The translations under genes were made by a program, and so were the position numbers. Of a stretch of 12,356 nt of DNA, positions 5,101 through 12,344 are shown piece by piece (the first letter of the stretch is position 1; each line of letters starts with the position of its first letter). Under the pieces are notes generated by a model. It ran no database searches. It saw only the letters and a list, made by a program, of their open reading frames with translations, and was not told the origin of the DNA. Source of the DNA: Firm-04 sp045600205 (lineage in GTDB: Bacteria; Bacillota; Clostridia; Oscillospirales; Ruminococcaceae); assembly GCA_045600205.1 (NCBI GenBank), contig JAZRXM010000046.1, positions 1 to 12,356 on the forward strand, read 5' to 3'.

Positions 5101-7200
5101 TTATTCTTCTTCTGTGGTTTCGGTCTTGACGCTTGCAACGACCTCATCGAGCAGGTTTGCGGGCAATTGCTCGTAGCGCTCAAATTCGAATGAGAATTCG
5201 CCCATGCCCTTGGCAACCTGACGCAGATACATTGCAAAATCGTGCATTTCGCGCATTGGCACTTCTGCGGAGATCACAGTCATGCCGGCTTCATTTTCGC
5301 ACGGCTCCATGCCCAGCACCTTACCTCTGCGCTTGTTCAGTTCGCCCATGACATCGCCGTTTTTCGTATCCGGAATCTTAACGTTCAGCGAACCGATCGG
5401 CTCCAGCATAACGGGGCTAGCCTGTTTCAGACCCTCCTTGAACGCCAGCGAAGCGGCAATCTTGAACGCCATTTCGGAGGAGTCAACCGGGTGATACGAA
5501 CCGTCCACAAGCGTTGCCTTCAAGCCGACAACGGGGCAGCCTGCCAATACGCCGTGCTTGACGCAATCCTGCAAGCCTTTTTCGACTGCGGGGAAGAAGT
5601 TCTTCGGGACTGCGCCGCCGAATACTTCCTCAGCAAACACGAGTTCTTCGCTCTGGGTCGGCTCAAAAATGATCTTGACATGACCAAACTGACCGTGTCC
5701 GCCCGACTGCTTCTTGTGCTTGCCTTCGATGGGTTCCGTCTTTTTGCGGATGGTTTCACGGTATGCGATGCGCGGTTCTTCCAGTACGAGATCCACGCCG
5801 AATTTGCTCTTGATCTTTGAAACACAGATATCCAGATGCTGGTCGCCCAGACCCGAAAGAATCTGCTCCTTGGTTGTCTTGTCAATGCCGAAGGACAGGC
5901 TCTTATCTTCCTCCAGCAATCTTGCCAGACCCGAGGAGATCTTTGCCTCATCGCCCTGTGCCTTCGCCTTGACTGCCATACGGTAGCAGGGCTGCGGGTA
6001 CTGAATCTGCGGGAATGCAGCAACACGCTCCGGTGAGCAGAGGGTATCGCCTGTATTGGCAAGGATTTTCGTTGCAACAACGATATCGCCTGCAACTGCA
6101 TTCGGTACTTCGATCTGTTTTTTGCCGACCATGTTATACAGCTTGCCCAAACGCTCTGTTGCGCCTGTGGTCGCGTTCACCAGTTCCTTATCTGCGGACA
6201 GAACACCCGAAATGACCTTGATAAAGCTCATTTTACCAACAAACGGGTCAGCAACGGTGCGGAATACGAAAGCGGAGGTCGGTGCAGAGGAATCCACAGC
6301 AATTTTGACTTCCTTGCCGCTCTTATCGGTTGCGTTCAGTTCACCGACGCTGGTCGGGTCAGGCATATACTTCAGGAATTCAAGCAGAAGGTCAACGCCC
6401 TCCAGTGTACCGCCGCAAACCGTAAAGACAGGCATTGCACGTCCGGTACGCATTGCCTGGTGAATACCGTGGCTGATTTCCTCCTGTGTAAAGGGCGTAC
6501 CCTCGAAGAATTTTTCCATCATCTCGTCGCTGGTTTCCGCAACAGCCTCGCTCAGTTCATCGAGGAGCTGTGCCGCCGTGACGTTTGCCTTTTCACCAAT
6601 GTTGCCATCCTTGACATCTCCGACAGTGGCATTGCCCTTTTTGTCGTAGGTATAGGACTTCATACGTCCGAGGTGGATCAGGGACTTCATTTTGCCGCCC
6701 TCGATCTCAGGGACGATAACCGGGCAGACTGCTGCGCCGAATGCTTCTTTCAGGGAAGCAAGCGATGCGTAAAAATCCTGATTGGGGTCATCCATCTTGG
6801 TCATGACAAACATGATGTGCTTGCCGAGTTTTTTTGCCATCTGATAGACTTTTTTGGTGCCGACGTGTACACCTGATTTTGCGGATACACAAATGATAAC
6901 GGTATCGCCTGCGTACAAGCCTTCATTCATTGCAGCACCGAAGTCGAACAGACCCGGAGTATCCAACAGATTGATCTTGAAGTCGCCATATTCAAAGTTC
7001 GCCAGTGCCAGATTAATGGAAAACTGACGTTTTACTTCTTCTGCGTCATAATCACATACGGTGTTTCCGTCTACAGCTTTGCCAAGACGGTCGGTCGCGC
7101 CGGCTTTGAAGAGCAGAGCCTCTGCGAGTGCGGATTTGCCGCAGCCGCTGTGGCCGGCGAGTACGATGTTTTTGATTTTGCCGGTTTCTACTTGTTTCAT
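5101..7200 (-). CDS. EF-G-like translational GTPase paralogue
   Basis: A 699-residue GTPase with the EF-G domain order: G domain at roughly 10-270, the beta-barrel domain II, and C-terminal domains III-V. The start at ATG 7198-7200 has AAGGAG seven bases upstream; a longer frame to 7314 lacks support. GTPase motifs deviate from true EF-G: the P-loop is GHSGCGKS (16-23, against AHIDAGKT), the G3 motif is DTPGLFDF (80-87, against DTPGHVDF, so the catalytic switch II His is Leu84), and G4 is TKMD (134-137, against NKMD). These are features of the EF-G-like side branch common in Firmicutes, found besides canonical fusA and of unknown exact role on the ribosome. It is not next to rpsL/rpsG as fusA would be. 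It has its own promoter. Confidence 0.9.
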   Translation of the reverse strand: MKQVETGKIKNIVLAGHSGCGKSALAEALLFKAGATDRLGKAVDGNTVCDYDAEEVKRQFSINLALANFEYGDFKINLLDTPGLFDFGAAMNEGLYAGDTVIICVSAKSGVHVGTKKVYQMAKKLGKHIMFVMTKMDDPNQDFYASLASLKEAFGAAVCPVIVPEIEGGKMKSLIHLGRMKSYTYDKKGNATVGDVKDGNIGEKANVTAAQLLDELSEAVAETSDEMMEKFFEGTPFTQEEISHGIHQAMRTGRAMPVFTVCGGTLEGVDLLLEFLKYMPDPTSVGELNATDKSGKEVKIAVDSSAPTSAFVFRTVADPFVGKMSFIKVISGVLSADKELVNATTGATERLGKLYNMVGKKQIEVPNAVAGDIVVATKILANTGDTLCSPERVAAFPQIQYPQPCYRMAVKAKAQGDEAKISSGLARLLEEDKSLSFGIDKTTKEQILSGLGDQHLDICVSKIKSKFGVDLVLEEPRIAYRETIRKKTEPIEGKHKKQSGGHGQFGHVKIIFEPTQSEELVFAEEVFGGAVPKNFFPAVEKGLQDCVKHGVLAGCPVVGLKATLVDGSYHPVDSSEMAFKIAASLAFKEGLKQASPVMLEPIGSLNVKIPDTKNGDVMGELNKRRGKVLGMEPCENEAGMTVISAEVPMREMHDFAMYLRQVAKGMGEFSFEFERYEQLPANLLDEVVASVKTETTEEE

Positions 7201-7327
7201 AGTATCTCTCCTTACAGGCGGGTACGCTTTTTCTTGTGCAGCTCCGTTGATAAGATAAATTTCGGATGGAAAACAATGTCTATTCTCGACAAGATTTTTG
7301 CACGGCGTACACACTTAATGTAACTGT

Positions 7328-7356
7328 ATTATACCACAAGGTAAATGATCTTGCAA
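7328..7356 (-). promoter_or_regulatory. Promoter of the EF-G-like gene
   Basis: Minus strand TTGCAA (7351-7356), 17 bases, perfect TATAAT (7328-7333). This predicts a 5' untranslated leader of about 120 bases before the ATG at 7200; no riboswitch or terminator was recognised in it. Confidence 0.85.
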
Positions 7357-7363
7357 GAGATAA

Positions 7364-7395
7364 TCGCATTTTCTATGTTTTGACGGAAAATGCGA
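7364..7395. repeat. Perfect 10-bp inverted repeat in the divergent intergenic region
   Basis: TCGCATTTTC (7364-7373) and GAAAATGCGA (7386-7395) are exact reverse complements around 12 bases. It lies just upstream of the -35 box of the EF-G-like gene and immediately next to a second inverted repeat. Neither flanking gene ends here, so it is not an ordinary terminator; a regulator binding site is possible. Confidence 0.6.
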
Positions 7396-7431
7396 ATTTG
7401 TTTTGTGCAATATATCTATGCACTAACAAAT
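7396..7431. repeat. Second inverted repeat, abutting the first
   Basis: ATTTGTT-TT-GTGCA (7396-7409) faces TGCAC-T-AACAAAT (7419-7431): 7 bp plus 5 bp separated by a small asymmetric bulge, around a 9-base AT-rich loop. The rest of the 7201-7636 interval holds the two promoters and no convincing gene. Confidence 0.5.
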
Positions 7432-7568
7432 CCGTCTGTTTTCCCTTGATCTGTCCGCGATCTGAATAAAAAGCAGTCGTTCAGAAACCTATCTGACAAT
7501 TTGTATCCCCGAATTTTATACTTCATATGGTCAATTCCACGAATCGCCGCGAATACCCCGATTGCCCC

Positions 7569-7597
7569 TTTACTTTTCGCAGTCCGTGTGCTATAAT
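7569..7597 (+). promoter_or_regulatory. Promoter of parA-parB(-guaB)
   Basis: A perfect TATAAT (7592-7597) with an extended -10 TGC before it, and a weaker -35 TTTACT (7569-7574) 17 bases upstream. The expected start is about 33 bases before the parA ATG. Confidence 0.72.
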
Positions 7598-7636
7598 TAT
7601 AAAGAATATCGGATTCAGAAAAGGGAGGCATCGGAA

Positions 7637-8443
7637 ATGGCAAAAATCATTGCATTTGCAAACCAGAAAGGCGGCGTCGGCAAATCCACGACGGTTGTCA
7701 GTCTGGCAGGCTATTTCGGTATGCGCGGTAAAAAAGTGCTGTGCGTGGATACCGATGCACAAGGCAACACGACCACAGGGCTCGGCATCCAGAAAAAATC
7801 CCTCACCTGCTCCTGTTATGATGTTCTGGTCGGAAAAGTCCGAACACAGGAAGCAATTCTGAAAACAGAATTCGAAAATGTCAGCATTATGCCCGCCGTA
7901 TCGGCTCTGGCAGGTGCGGAAATTGATTTGATTGAACTCGATAACCGCATGAGCAGACTCAAAATGCAGCTTCTCTCCGTCAAGGACGACTACGACTACA
8001 TTTTCATTGACTGCCCGCCCTCCCTCAGTCTGATTACCCTCAACAGTCTGGTTGCCGCGGACACCGTGCTGATTCCCATGACTGCCGAATTCCTCGCGCT
8101 CGAAGGACTTTCGCAGCTTTACGAAACCATCCGCATCGTGCGCACCAAATATAACAGTGCATTGCGTATCGAGGGCATTCTGTTCACCATGTTTGACCCC
8201 CGCCTGAATCTTTCGCTTCAGGTCGTCGAGGAAGTCCGCAAGTATTTCCCCGAAGAAGTCTTCGAAACGAAAATCCCGCGCAATGTCCGACTTTCCGAAG
8301 CCCCGAGCCACGGCAGACCCGTCTTTTACTACGACCGCGGTTCCAAGGGCGCAGAGGCATACGAACTGCTTGGGCATGAGATGCTCGGCGAACCGATTGA
8401 GCTTGAAAACCGCAGAAAGCATCTGCTTTTTGGGAAAAAATAA
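7637..8443 (+). CDS. parA: Chromosome partitioning ATPase ParA (Soj)
   Basis: A 268-residue ParA/MinD-family ATPase that works with ParB in origin segregation and, as Soj, often in control of replication initiation. The start is fixed by AAGGGAGG at 7621-7628; a frame from 7562 begins upstream of the -10 box. Visible are the deviant Walker A KGGVGKST (11-18, with signature Lys11 and Ser17 where Thr is usual), Walker A' DTDAQGN (38-44), Walker B YIFIDCPPSL (121-130) and the family segment EFLALEGLSQL (151-161). No N-terminal helix-turn-helix is present, so it is the chromosomal or small-plasmid type; the context with guaB and pyrB favours the chromosome. parB follows after 46 bases without a promoter, so both are probably one transcript. 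Confidence 0.95.
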   Translation: MAKIIAFANQKGGVGKSTTVVSLAGYFGMRGKKVLCVDTDAQGNTTTGLGIQKKSLTCSCYDVLVGKVRTQEAILKTEFENVSIMPAVSALAGAEIDLIELDNRMSRLKMQLLSVKDDYDYIFIDCPPSLSLITLNSLVAADTVLIPMTAEFLALEGLSQLYETIRIVRTKYNSALRIEGILFTMFDPRLNLSLQVVEEVRKYFPEEVFETKIPRNVRLSEAPSHGRPVFYYDRGSKGAEAYELLGHEMLGEPIELENRRKHLLFGKK

Positions 8444-8489
8444 ACAGATATAAGCACACCCAAACAGAACATACAGGGAGGGAACTGCC

Positions 8490-9338
8490 ATGCCAAAAGG
8501 AGGGCGCGGACTCGGAAACGGGCTGGACAACCTGTTTCAGGATAACTCCGCCGAAATCAAGACCGTCCAGACACTCCGCCTGACGGAAATCGAACAGAAC
8601 CGCTCGCAGCCCCGAAAAAAATTCGATGACGAAGCGATCACTGAGCTGGCACAGTCCATTCAACAGCACGGTATGCTCCAGCCGATCGTGGTCAGACCGC
8701 TGGATGGCGGACACTACCAGATCGTAGCAGGAGAACGCCGCTGGAGAGCCGCAAAACGCGTCGGGTTGACAGAAGTGCCTGTCATCATCCGCGAACTTTC
8801 AGACCGGGAGGTCTACGAGCTGGCACTGATTGAAAACCTCCAGCGTGAAAACCTCAACCCCATTGAAGAAGCCGTCGGCTACCACACTTTAATGGAACAA
8901 TACAATCTCACGCAGGAGGAAATTGCCAAAATTGTCGGACGCTCGCGTTCGGCAGTAGCCAACAGCCTCCGCCTGCTGAATCTGCCCGCAGTGGTGCAGG
9001 GCTACCTCGAAAGCGGCGCGATTACCGTAGGTCATGCCAAGGCACTCGCCGCAATCAAGGATAACGACCTGCTCATCGAATGTGCGGGTCGCGCCGCAGA
9101 AGGAAAAATCACCGTCCGCGACATTGAACAAATCGCACAGCGTCAGAATGCACCCGCTCCCGCAGCAAAAACCCAGAGTGCTGACGCCGTATTCTACGAG
9201 GAAATGGAAATCAGCCTCGGAAACCATCTTGGACGCAAAGTGCAGGTGCATTCCGGCAAGAAGAAAGGTACCCTGACACTTGAGTTTTACGACCGCGAAG
9301 ACTTAACGGCACTTTGTCAGATGCTGACAAAGGATTAA
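8490..9338 (+). CDS. parB: Chromosome partitioning CTPase/DNA-binding protein ParB (Spo0J)
   Basis: A 282-residue clamp protein that loads at parS sites with CTP and stimulates ParA. AGGGAGG lies just before the ATG. The N-terminal GRGLGNGLDNLF (5-16) is the basic peptide that contacts ParA. The CTP-binding fold shows RSQPRKKFDDEAITELAQSI (38-57), GERRWRAAKR (81-90) and ENLQRENLNPIEEA (115-128). The helix-turn-helix is around TQEEIAKIVGRSRSAVANSLR (141-161), followed by the family segment SGAITVGHAKAL (175-186). Residues 221-282 form the weakly conserved linker and dimerisation domain. No parS-like 16-mer was recognised in this window. guaB begins 23 bases downstream. Confidence 0.95.
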   Translation: MPKGGRGLGNGLDNLFQDNSAEIKTVQTLRLTEIEQNRSQPRKKFDDEAITELAQSIQQHGMLQPIVVRPLDGGHYQIVAGERRWRAAKRVGLTEVPVIIRELSDREVYELALIENLQRENLNPIEEAVGYHTLMEQYNLTQEEIAKIVGRSRSAVANSLRLLNLPAVVQGYLESGAITVGHAKALAAIKDNDLLIECAGRAAEGKITVRDIEQIAQRQNAPAPAAKTQSADAVFYEEMEISLGNHLGRKVQVHSGKKKGTLTLEFYDREDLTALCQMLTKD

Positions 9339-9361
9339 GGTAGAAAAGGAGAAGAAGAAAA

Positions 9362-10831
9362 ATGATTGAAAGCGCACAGAAATTCCAAAAAGAGGGCTTG
9401 ACCTTCGATGACGTCCTGCTGATTCCCGCAGAATCAAACGTCACCCCCAACATGATTCAGCTTGGAACCCGTCTTGCAGGTGATGTCTACCTGAACACGC
9501 CGATTATGACTTCCGCAATGGATACTGTTACCGAATCCAAAATGGCAATTGCAATTGCTCGTGAGGGCGGCATCGGTATCATCCACAAGAACATGACCAT
9601 CGAAAAGCAGGCAGATGAGGTCGATAAGGTCAAGCGTTCCGAAAACGGCGTTATTGCAAACCCGTTCTCTCTGACCGAAGACCGCTTTGTCTATGATGCA
9701 GATGAACTGATGGGCAAATATAAGATCTCAGGCGTGCCGATCGTTGATAAGGCAGGCAAACTGGTCGGCATCATCACCAACCGTGATATGCGTTTCCTGA
9801 CCGATTTCAATGTCCCGATCAGTCAGGTCATGACCAAAGAAAACCTCGTGACTGCACCCGTTGGCACAAACCTCGAGCAGGCACAGGAGATCCTTCGCTC
9901 CCACAAAATCGAAAAACTCCCGATCGTGGACGAAAACGGTATGCTCCGCGGTCTGATCACCATTAAGGATATCGAAAAGTCCGTTAAATACCCGAATTCC
10001 GCCCGTGATTCCAGCGGCAGACTGCTTTGCGGTGCCGCAGTCGGTGTCACCAAGGATATTCTGGAGCGTGCAGGCAGACTCATTGATGCCAAGGTTGACG
10101 TTCTGGTATTGGACAGCGCACACGGTCACAGCGAAAACATCATGCGCTGCATCCGTATGGTCAAGGAAGCATTCCCGAACACCCCGCTGATCGCAGGCAA
10201 CATTGCAACTGCAGAAGCAGCCGAAGCTCTCATCGCAGCAGGCGCAGACGCCATCAAGGTCGGTATCGGACCCGGATCCATCTGCACCACCCGTGTCGTT
10301 GCAGGTATCGGCGTTCCGCAGATCACTGCAATTTATGACGCTGCCTGTGTCGCTGAAAAGCACGGCATTCCCGTCATCGCAGACGGCGGCATCAAGTATT
10401 CGGGTGATATTGTCAAAGCTCTGGCAGCAGGCGCAAACTGCGTCATGCTGGGCAGCCTGTTTGCAGGCTGTGAGGAAGCTCCCGGTGCAACCGAGATCTA
10501 TCAGGGCAGACAGTTCAAAGTATACCGCGGCATGGGTTCTCTGGGGGCTATGGAGTGCGGCTCGAAAGACCGTTACTTCCAAGAGGGTGCCAAGAAGCTC
10601 GTTCCCGAAGGTGTTGAGGGTCGTGTTCCTTATAAGGGGCTGCTTGCCGATACCGTATTCCAGCTTTGCGGCGGTATCCGTTCCGGTATGGGCTACTGTG
10701 GCTGTGTTGATATCCCCACGCTGCATGACAAGGCACGATTTGTCCGCATTACCGGTGCCGGTCTGAAGGAGAGCCACCCGCACGATATCTATATCACCAA
10801 GGAAGCTCCCAACTATTCCGCACAGATCTGA
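9362..10831 (+). CDS. guaB: IMP dehydrogenase
   Basis: Oxidises IMP to XMP with NAD, the rate-limiting step of guanine nucleotide synthesis. It has 489 residues, a normal bacterial length. AAAGGAG lies ten bases before the ATG. The barrel starts with LTFDDVLLIPAES (13-25); two CBS domains are inserted at about 95-210 (GVPIVDKAGKLVGIITNRD, KLPIVDENGMLRGLITIKD), which in this family bind adenine or guanine nucleotides. NAD contacts include LDSAHGHS (250-257); the catalytic loop is GIGPGSICTT with Cys308; IADGGIKYSGD (339-349) and MGSLGAM (391-397) bind the phosphate of IMP; the mobile flap VPEGVEGRVPYKG is at 414-426. It is 23 bases behind parB with no promoter in the gap, so it is probably transcribed with parAB. 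A hairpin follows. Confidence 0.97.
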   Translation: MIESAQKFQKEGLTFDDVLLIPAESNVTPNMIQLGTRLAGDVYLNTPIMTSAMDTVTESKMAIAIAREGGIGIIHKNMTIEKQADEVDKVKRSENGVIANPFSLTEDRFVYDADELMGKYKISGVPIVDKAGKLVGIITNRDMRFLTDFNVPISQVMTKENLVTAPVGTNLEQAQEILRSHKIEKLPIVDENGMLRGLITIKDIEKSVKYPNSARDSSGRLLCGAAVGVTKDILERAGRLIDAKVDVLVLDSAHGHSENIMRCIRMVKEAFPNTPLIAGNIATAEAAEALIAAGADAIKVGIGPGSICTTRVVAGIGVPQITAIYDAACVAEKHGIPVIADGGIKYSGDIVKALAAGANCVMLGSLFAGCEEAPGATEIYQGRQFKVYRGMGSLGAMECGSKDRYFQEGAKKLVPEGVEGRVPYKGLLADTVFQLCGGIRSGMGYCGCVDIPTLHDKARFVRITGAGLKESHPHDIYITKEAPNYSAQI

Positions 10832-10842
10832 TTATGCATTTC

Positions 10843-10871
10843 GCGCCTCCGTACCCTTTGTATGGAGGCGC
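10843..10871 (+). terminator. Hairpin after guaB, probable terminator
   Basis: GCGCCTCCGTAC (10843-10854) pairs with GTATGGAGGCGC (10860-10871) over 12 bp with one G-U, around CCTTT. It begins 12 bases after the guaB stop. The following bases are TTGCC rather than a T run, so it may be a leaky terminator. Confidence 0.65.
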
Positions 10872-10915
10872 TTGCCATGCCCTGATTTTTCCACTGATAA
10901 ATGTTCCCGAAATGC

Positions 10916-10944
10916 TTGACTGCAAGCGTAATTTGCGCTATAAT
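10916..10944 (+). promoter_or_regulatory. Promoter of pyrB
   Basis: TTGACT (10916-10921), 17 bases, perfect TATAAT (10939-10944). The leader before the ATG at 11010 is about 60 bases and contains a small 7-bp hairpin around GCA (GTGCCGC/GCGGTAC) but no terminator, so no PyrR-type attenuator is seen. Confidence 0.88.
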
Positions 10945-11009
10945 AGACTAAATGTGTGCCGCGCAGCGGTACGGAATACAAATCCCTCCGAATCGGAAAG
11001 GAAGTTCAT

Positions 11010-12092
11010 ATGGAAACCAGATATCCGCATTTCATTGACCTGAACGACTACCCCGTCAAATGGTGGAACAAACTGATCCAGCTTGGTGCTGAGATTTACA
11101 GCCACCCGCAGCGATATGTACAAGCCTGTGCAGGAAAGATCATGGCTACGCTCTTTTATGAACCGTCCACGCGCACGCAGATGAGCTTTCAATCCGCAAT
11201 GATTCGTCTGGGCGGCAGCATCATCGGCTTTGATAACCCGATGAGTTCCTCGGTCGCCAAGGGAGAAAATCTCAAGGACACCACCAAAGTCGTCAGTTCC
11301 TACGCAGATATCCTGATTATCCGTCACCCGATGGCAGGTGCGGCAAAAGCTGCGGCTCTCAGCGCGGATTGCCCCGTCGTCAATGCAGGCGACGGCGGAC
11401 ATCTTCACCCGACCCAGACCCTCACCGACCTGTTGACGCTCCGTATGGAAAAGGGCAGACTCGATCATCTGACGGTTGGTTTGTGCGGTGACCTGCTCTA
11501 CGGCAGAACGGTGCATTCCCTGTGCAAAGCGCTTTCCTGCTACGAAAACAACACCTTTGTACTGATCTCCACCCCTGAACTTCGTGTTCCGGATTATATC
11601 ATCAAAATGCTGGAGGAGCACGGCTGCTCCTACCGCATGGAAAGCTCCTTGGATGATGTCGTCGGAGAACTGGATGTGCTCTATATGACCCGTATTCAGC
11701 GTGAGCGGTTTGCATCTGAGGCGGATTATCTCGCACAAAAGGATGTCTACCGTCTGACGCCGAAGAAAATGCAGAAAGCCAAGCCGGACCTCTGTGTACT
11801 GCACCCGCTGCCCCGCGTGGATGAGATCGAAGTTGCCGTGGATGACGACCCCCGTGCGCTGTATTTTAAGCAGGCGCAGTATGGAATGTACATCCGCATG
11901 GCATTGATTCTGACCATGCTGGAAATGAAAGAAATCCCTGCACTGATGCACGGTACAGACGATGAGCATCTGCGCTGTGTCAACCCGAAATGTATCTCTT
12001 TGAAAGAGCCGTATCTGCCGCATCGTTTCTTGGAGGAAGGCGGACATATGGTATGCGAATACTGTGATGAACGCGCTCTCACCAACGAATAA
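11010..12092 (+). CDS. pyrB: Aspartate carbamoyltransferase with C-terminal PyrI-like zinc segment
   Basis: Joins carbamoyl phosphate and aspartate to N-carbamoyl-aspartate, the first committed step of pyrimidine synthesis. AAAGGAAG at 10997-11004 sets the ATG at 11010, giving 360 residues; a frame from 10956 is unsupported. Visible are FYEPSTRTQMSF (49-60, carbamoyl phosphate loop), SSSVAKGE (79-86, the 80s loop with Lys84), HPMAGAAKAAA (106-116), GDGGHLHPTQTLTDL (127-141) and LHPLPRVDEI (264-273). The catalytic domain ends near 312, after which HLRCVNPKCIS (320-330) and HMVCEYCDER (346-355) give Cys323-x4-Cys328 and Cys349-x2-Cys352. That is the zinc pattern of the separate regulatory chain PyrI (C-x4-C, C-x2-C). 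The effector-binding domain of PyrI is absent. It has its own promoter and terminator; no pyrI is visible downstream. Confidence 0.94.
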   Translation: METRYPHFIDLNDYPVKWWNKLIQLGAEIYSHPQRYVQACAGKIMATLFYEPSTRTQMSFQSAMIRLGGSIIGFDNPMSSSVAKGENLKDTTKVVSSYADILIIRHPMAGAAKAAALSADCPVVNAGDGGHLHPTQTLTDLLTLRMEKGRLDHLTVGLCGDLLYGRTVHSLCKALSCYENNTFVLISTPELRVPDYIIKMLEEHGCSYRMESSLDDVVGELDVLYMTRIQRERFASEADYLAQKDVYRLTPKKMQKAKPDLCVLHPLPRVDEIEVAVDDDPRALYFKQAQYGMYIRMALILTMLEMKEIPALMHGTDDEHLRCVNPKCISLKEPYLPHRFLEEGGHMVCEYCDERALTNE

Positions 12093-12122
12093 AGTATCTG
12101 CATATTGAAAGGCATCCAACTC
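12093..12122 (+). other. Short spacer after pyrB
   Basis: Thirty bases between the pyrB stop codon and the terminator stem. No feature recognised. Confidence 0.5.
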
Positions 12123-12156
12123 AAAAGCTTTACTCGATTTTTCGAGTAAAGCTTTT
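12123..12156. terminator. Strong bidirectional intrinsic terminator after pyrB
   Basis: AAAAGCTTTACTCGA (12123-12137) and TCGAGTAAAGCTTTT (12142-12156) are exact reverse complements, 15 bp around TTTT. The stem ends in A4 on one side and T4 on the other, so it can act in either direction; on the plus strand it ends the pyrB transcript. Confidence 0.88.
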
Positions 12157-12190
12157 CATATAGAAGCCTTTTATTTCTGCTTCAATCATG

Positions 12191-12281
12191 GGATTCCAAA
12201 GGGTATCTCATACCCTCTGGCGAGGTTTGGATGAGTTTGCTTGCAAACTCATTGGCTTGCCTTGCGGTGCTCCATTATGAA
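12191..12281. other. Hairpin-rich non-coding stretch, possible dispersed element
   Basis: GGGTAT-CTC-ATACCC (around 12201-12215) forms one hairpin, ATGAGTTTGC-TT-GCAAACTCAT (12231-12252) a perfect 10-bp palindrome, and TCCAAA (12195-12200) can pair with TTTGGA (12226-12231) to enclose the first hairpin and a small CTC-TGGC-GAG hairpin. No start codon with a ribosome site is present; one minus-strand frame is open for about 30 codons to a stop near 12186 but shows no coding signal. The compact structure and its position next to the 34-base repeat suggest one composite repeat element; this is inference. Confidence 0.5.
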
Positions 12282-12315
12282 TGCATCGCAGATACAACTT
12301 TATCTGCAAGCTGAC
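12282..12315 (+). repeat. 34-base dispersed repeat, copy 2
   Basis: TGCATCGCAGATAC followed by AACTTTATCTGCAAGCTGAC, 32 of 34 identical to 5035-5068. Here GCAGATA and TATCTGC are perfect complements around CAACTT. As in copy 1, the repeat ends in CTGAC and runs directly into a hairpin whose own sequence is different. Confidence 0.8.
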
Positions 12316-12344
12316 CTCGATAACGAAATGTTACCGAGGTTTTT
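12314..12344 (+). terminator. Hairpin with T run fused to repeat copy 2
   Basis: ACCTCGATAAC (12314-12324) and GTTACCGAGGT (12330-12340) pair at 10 of 11 positions around GAAAT; TTTTT ends at 12344. It has the form of an intrinsic terminator for plus-strand transcription, although pyrB has already ended at 12156. The remaining bases to the right edge show no feature. Confidence 0.7.

Noticed and set aside
7201..7314. Longer N-terminus for the EF-G-like protein (start at 7314)
   Set aside because: No ribosome site before 7314, the extra residues are not like the family, and AAGGAG precedes the ATG at 7200.
7523..8530. A 335-codon minus-strand open frame opposite parA
   Set aside because: It covers the well-supported parA and the parA promoter, is Phe/Cys/His-rich as typical for antisense frames, and has no recognisable motif.
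7201..9400. parS site near parAB
   Set aside because: No sequence close to TGTTCCACGTGAAACA was recognised by eye here or elsewhere in the window; an exhaustive mismatch search could not be run.
10938..12119. A 393-codon minus-strand open frame opposite pyrB, and a 351-codon one opposite guaB (9728-10783)
   Set aside because: Both are antisense to enzymes with full catalytic motifs and have no ribosome site or family resemblance.
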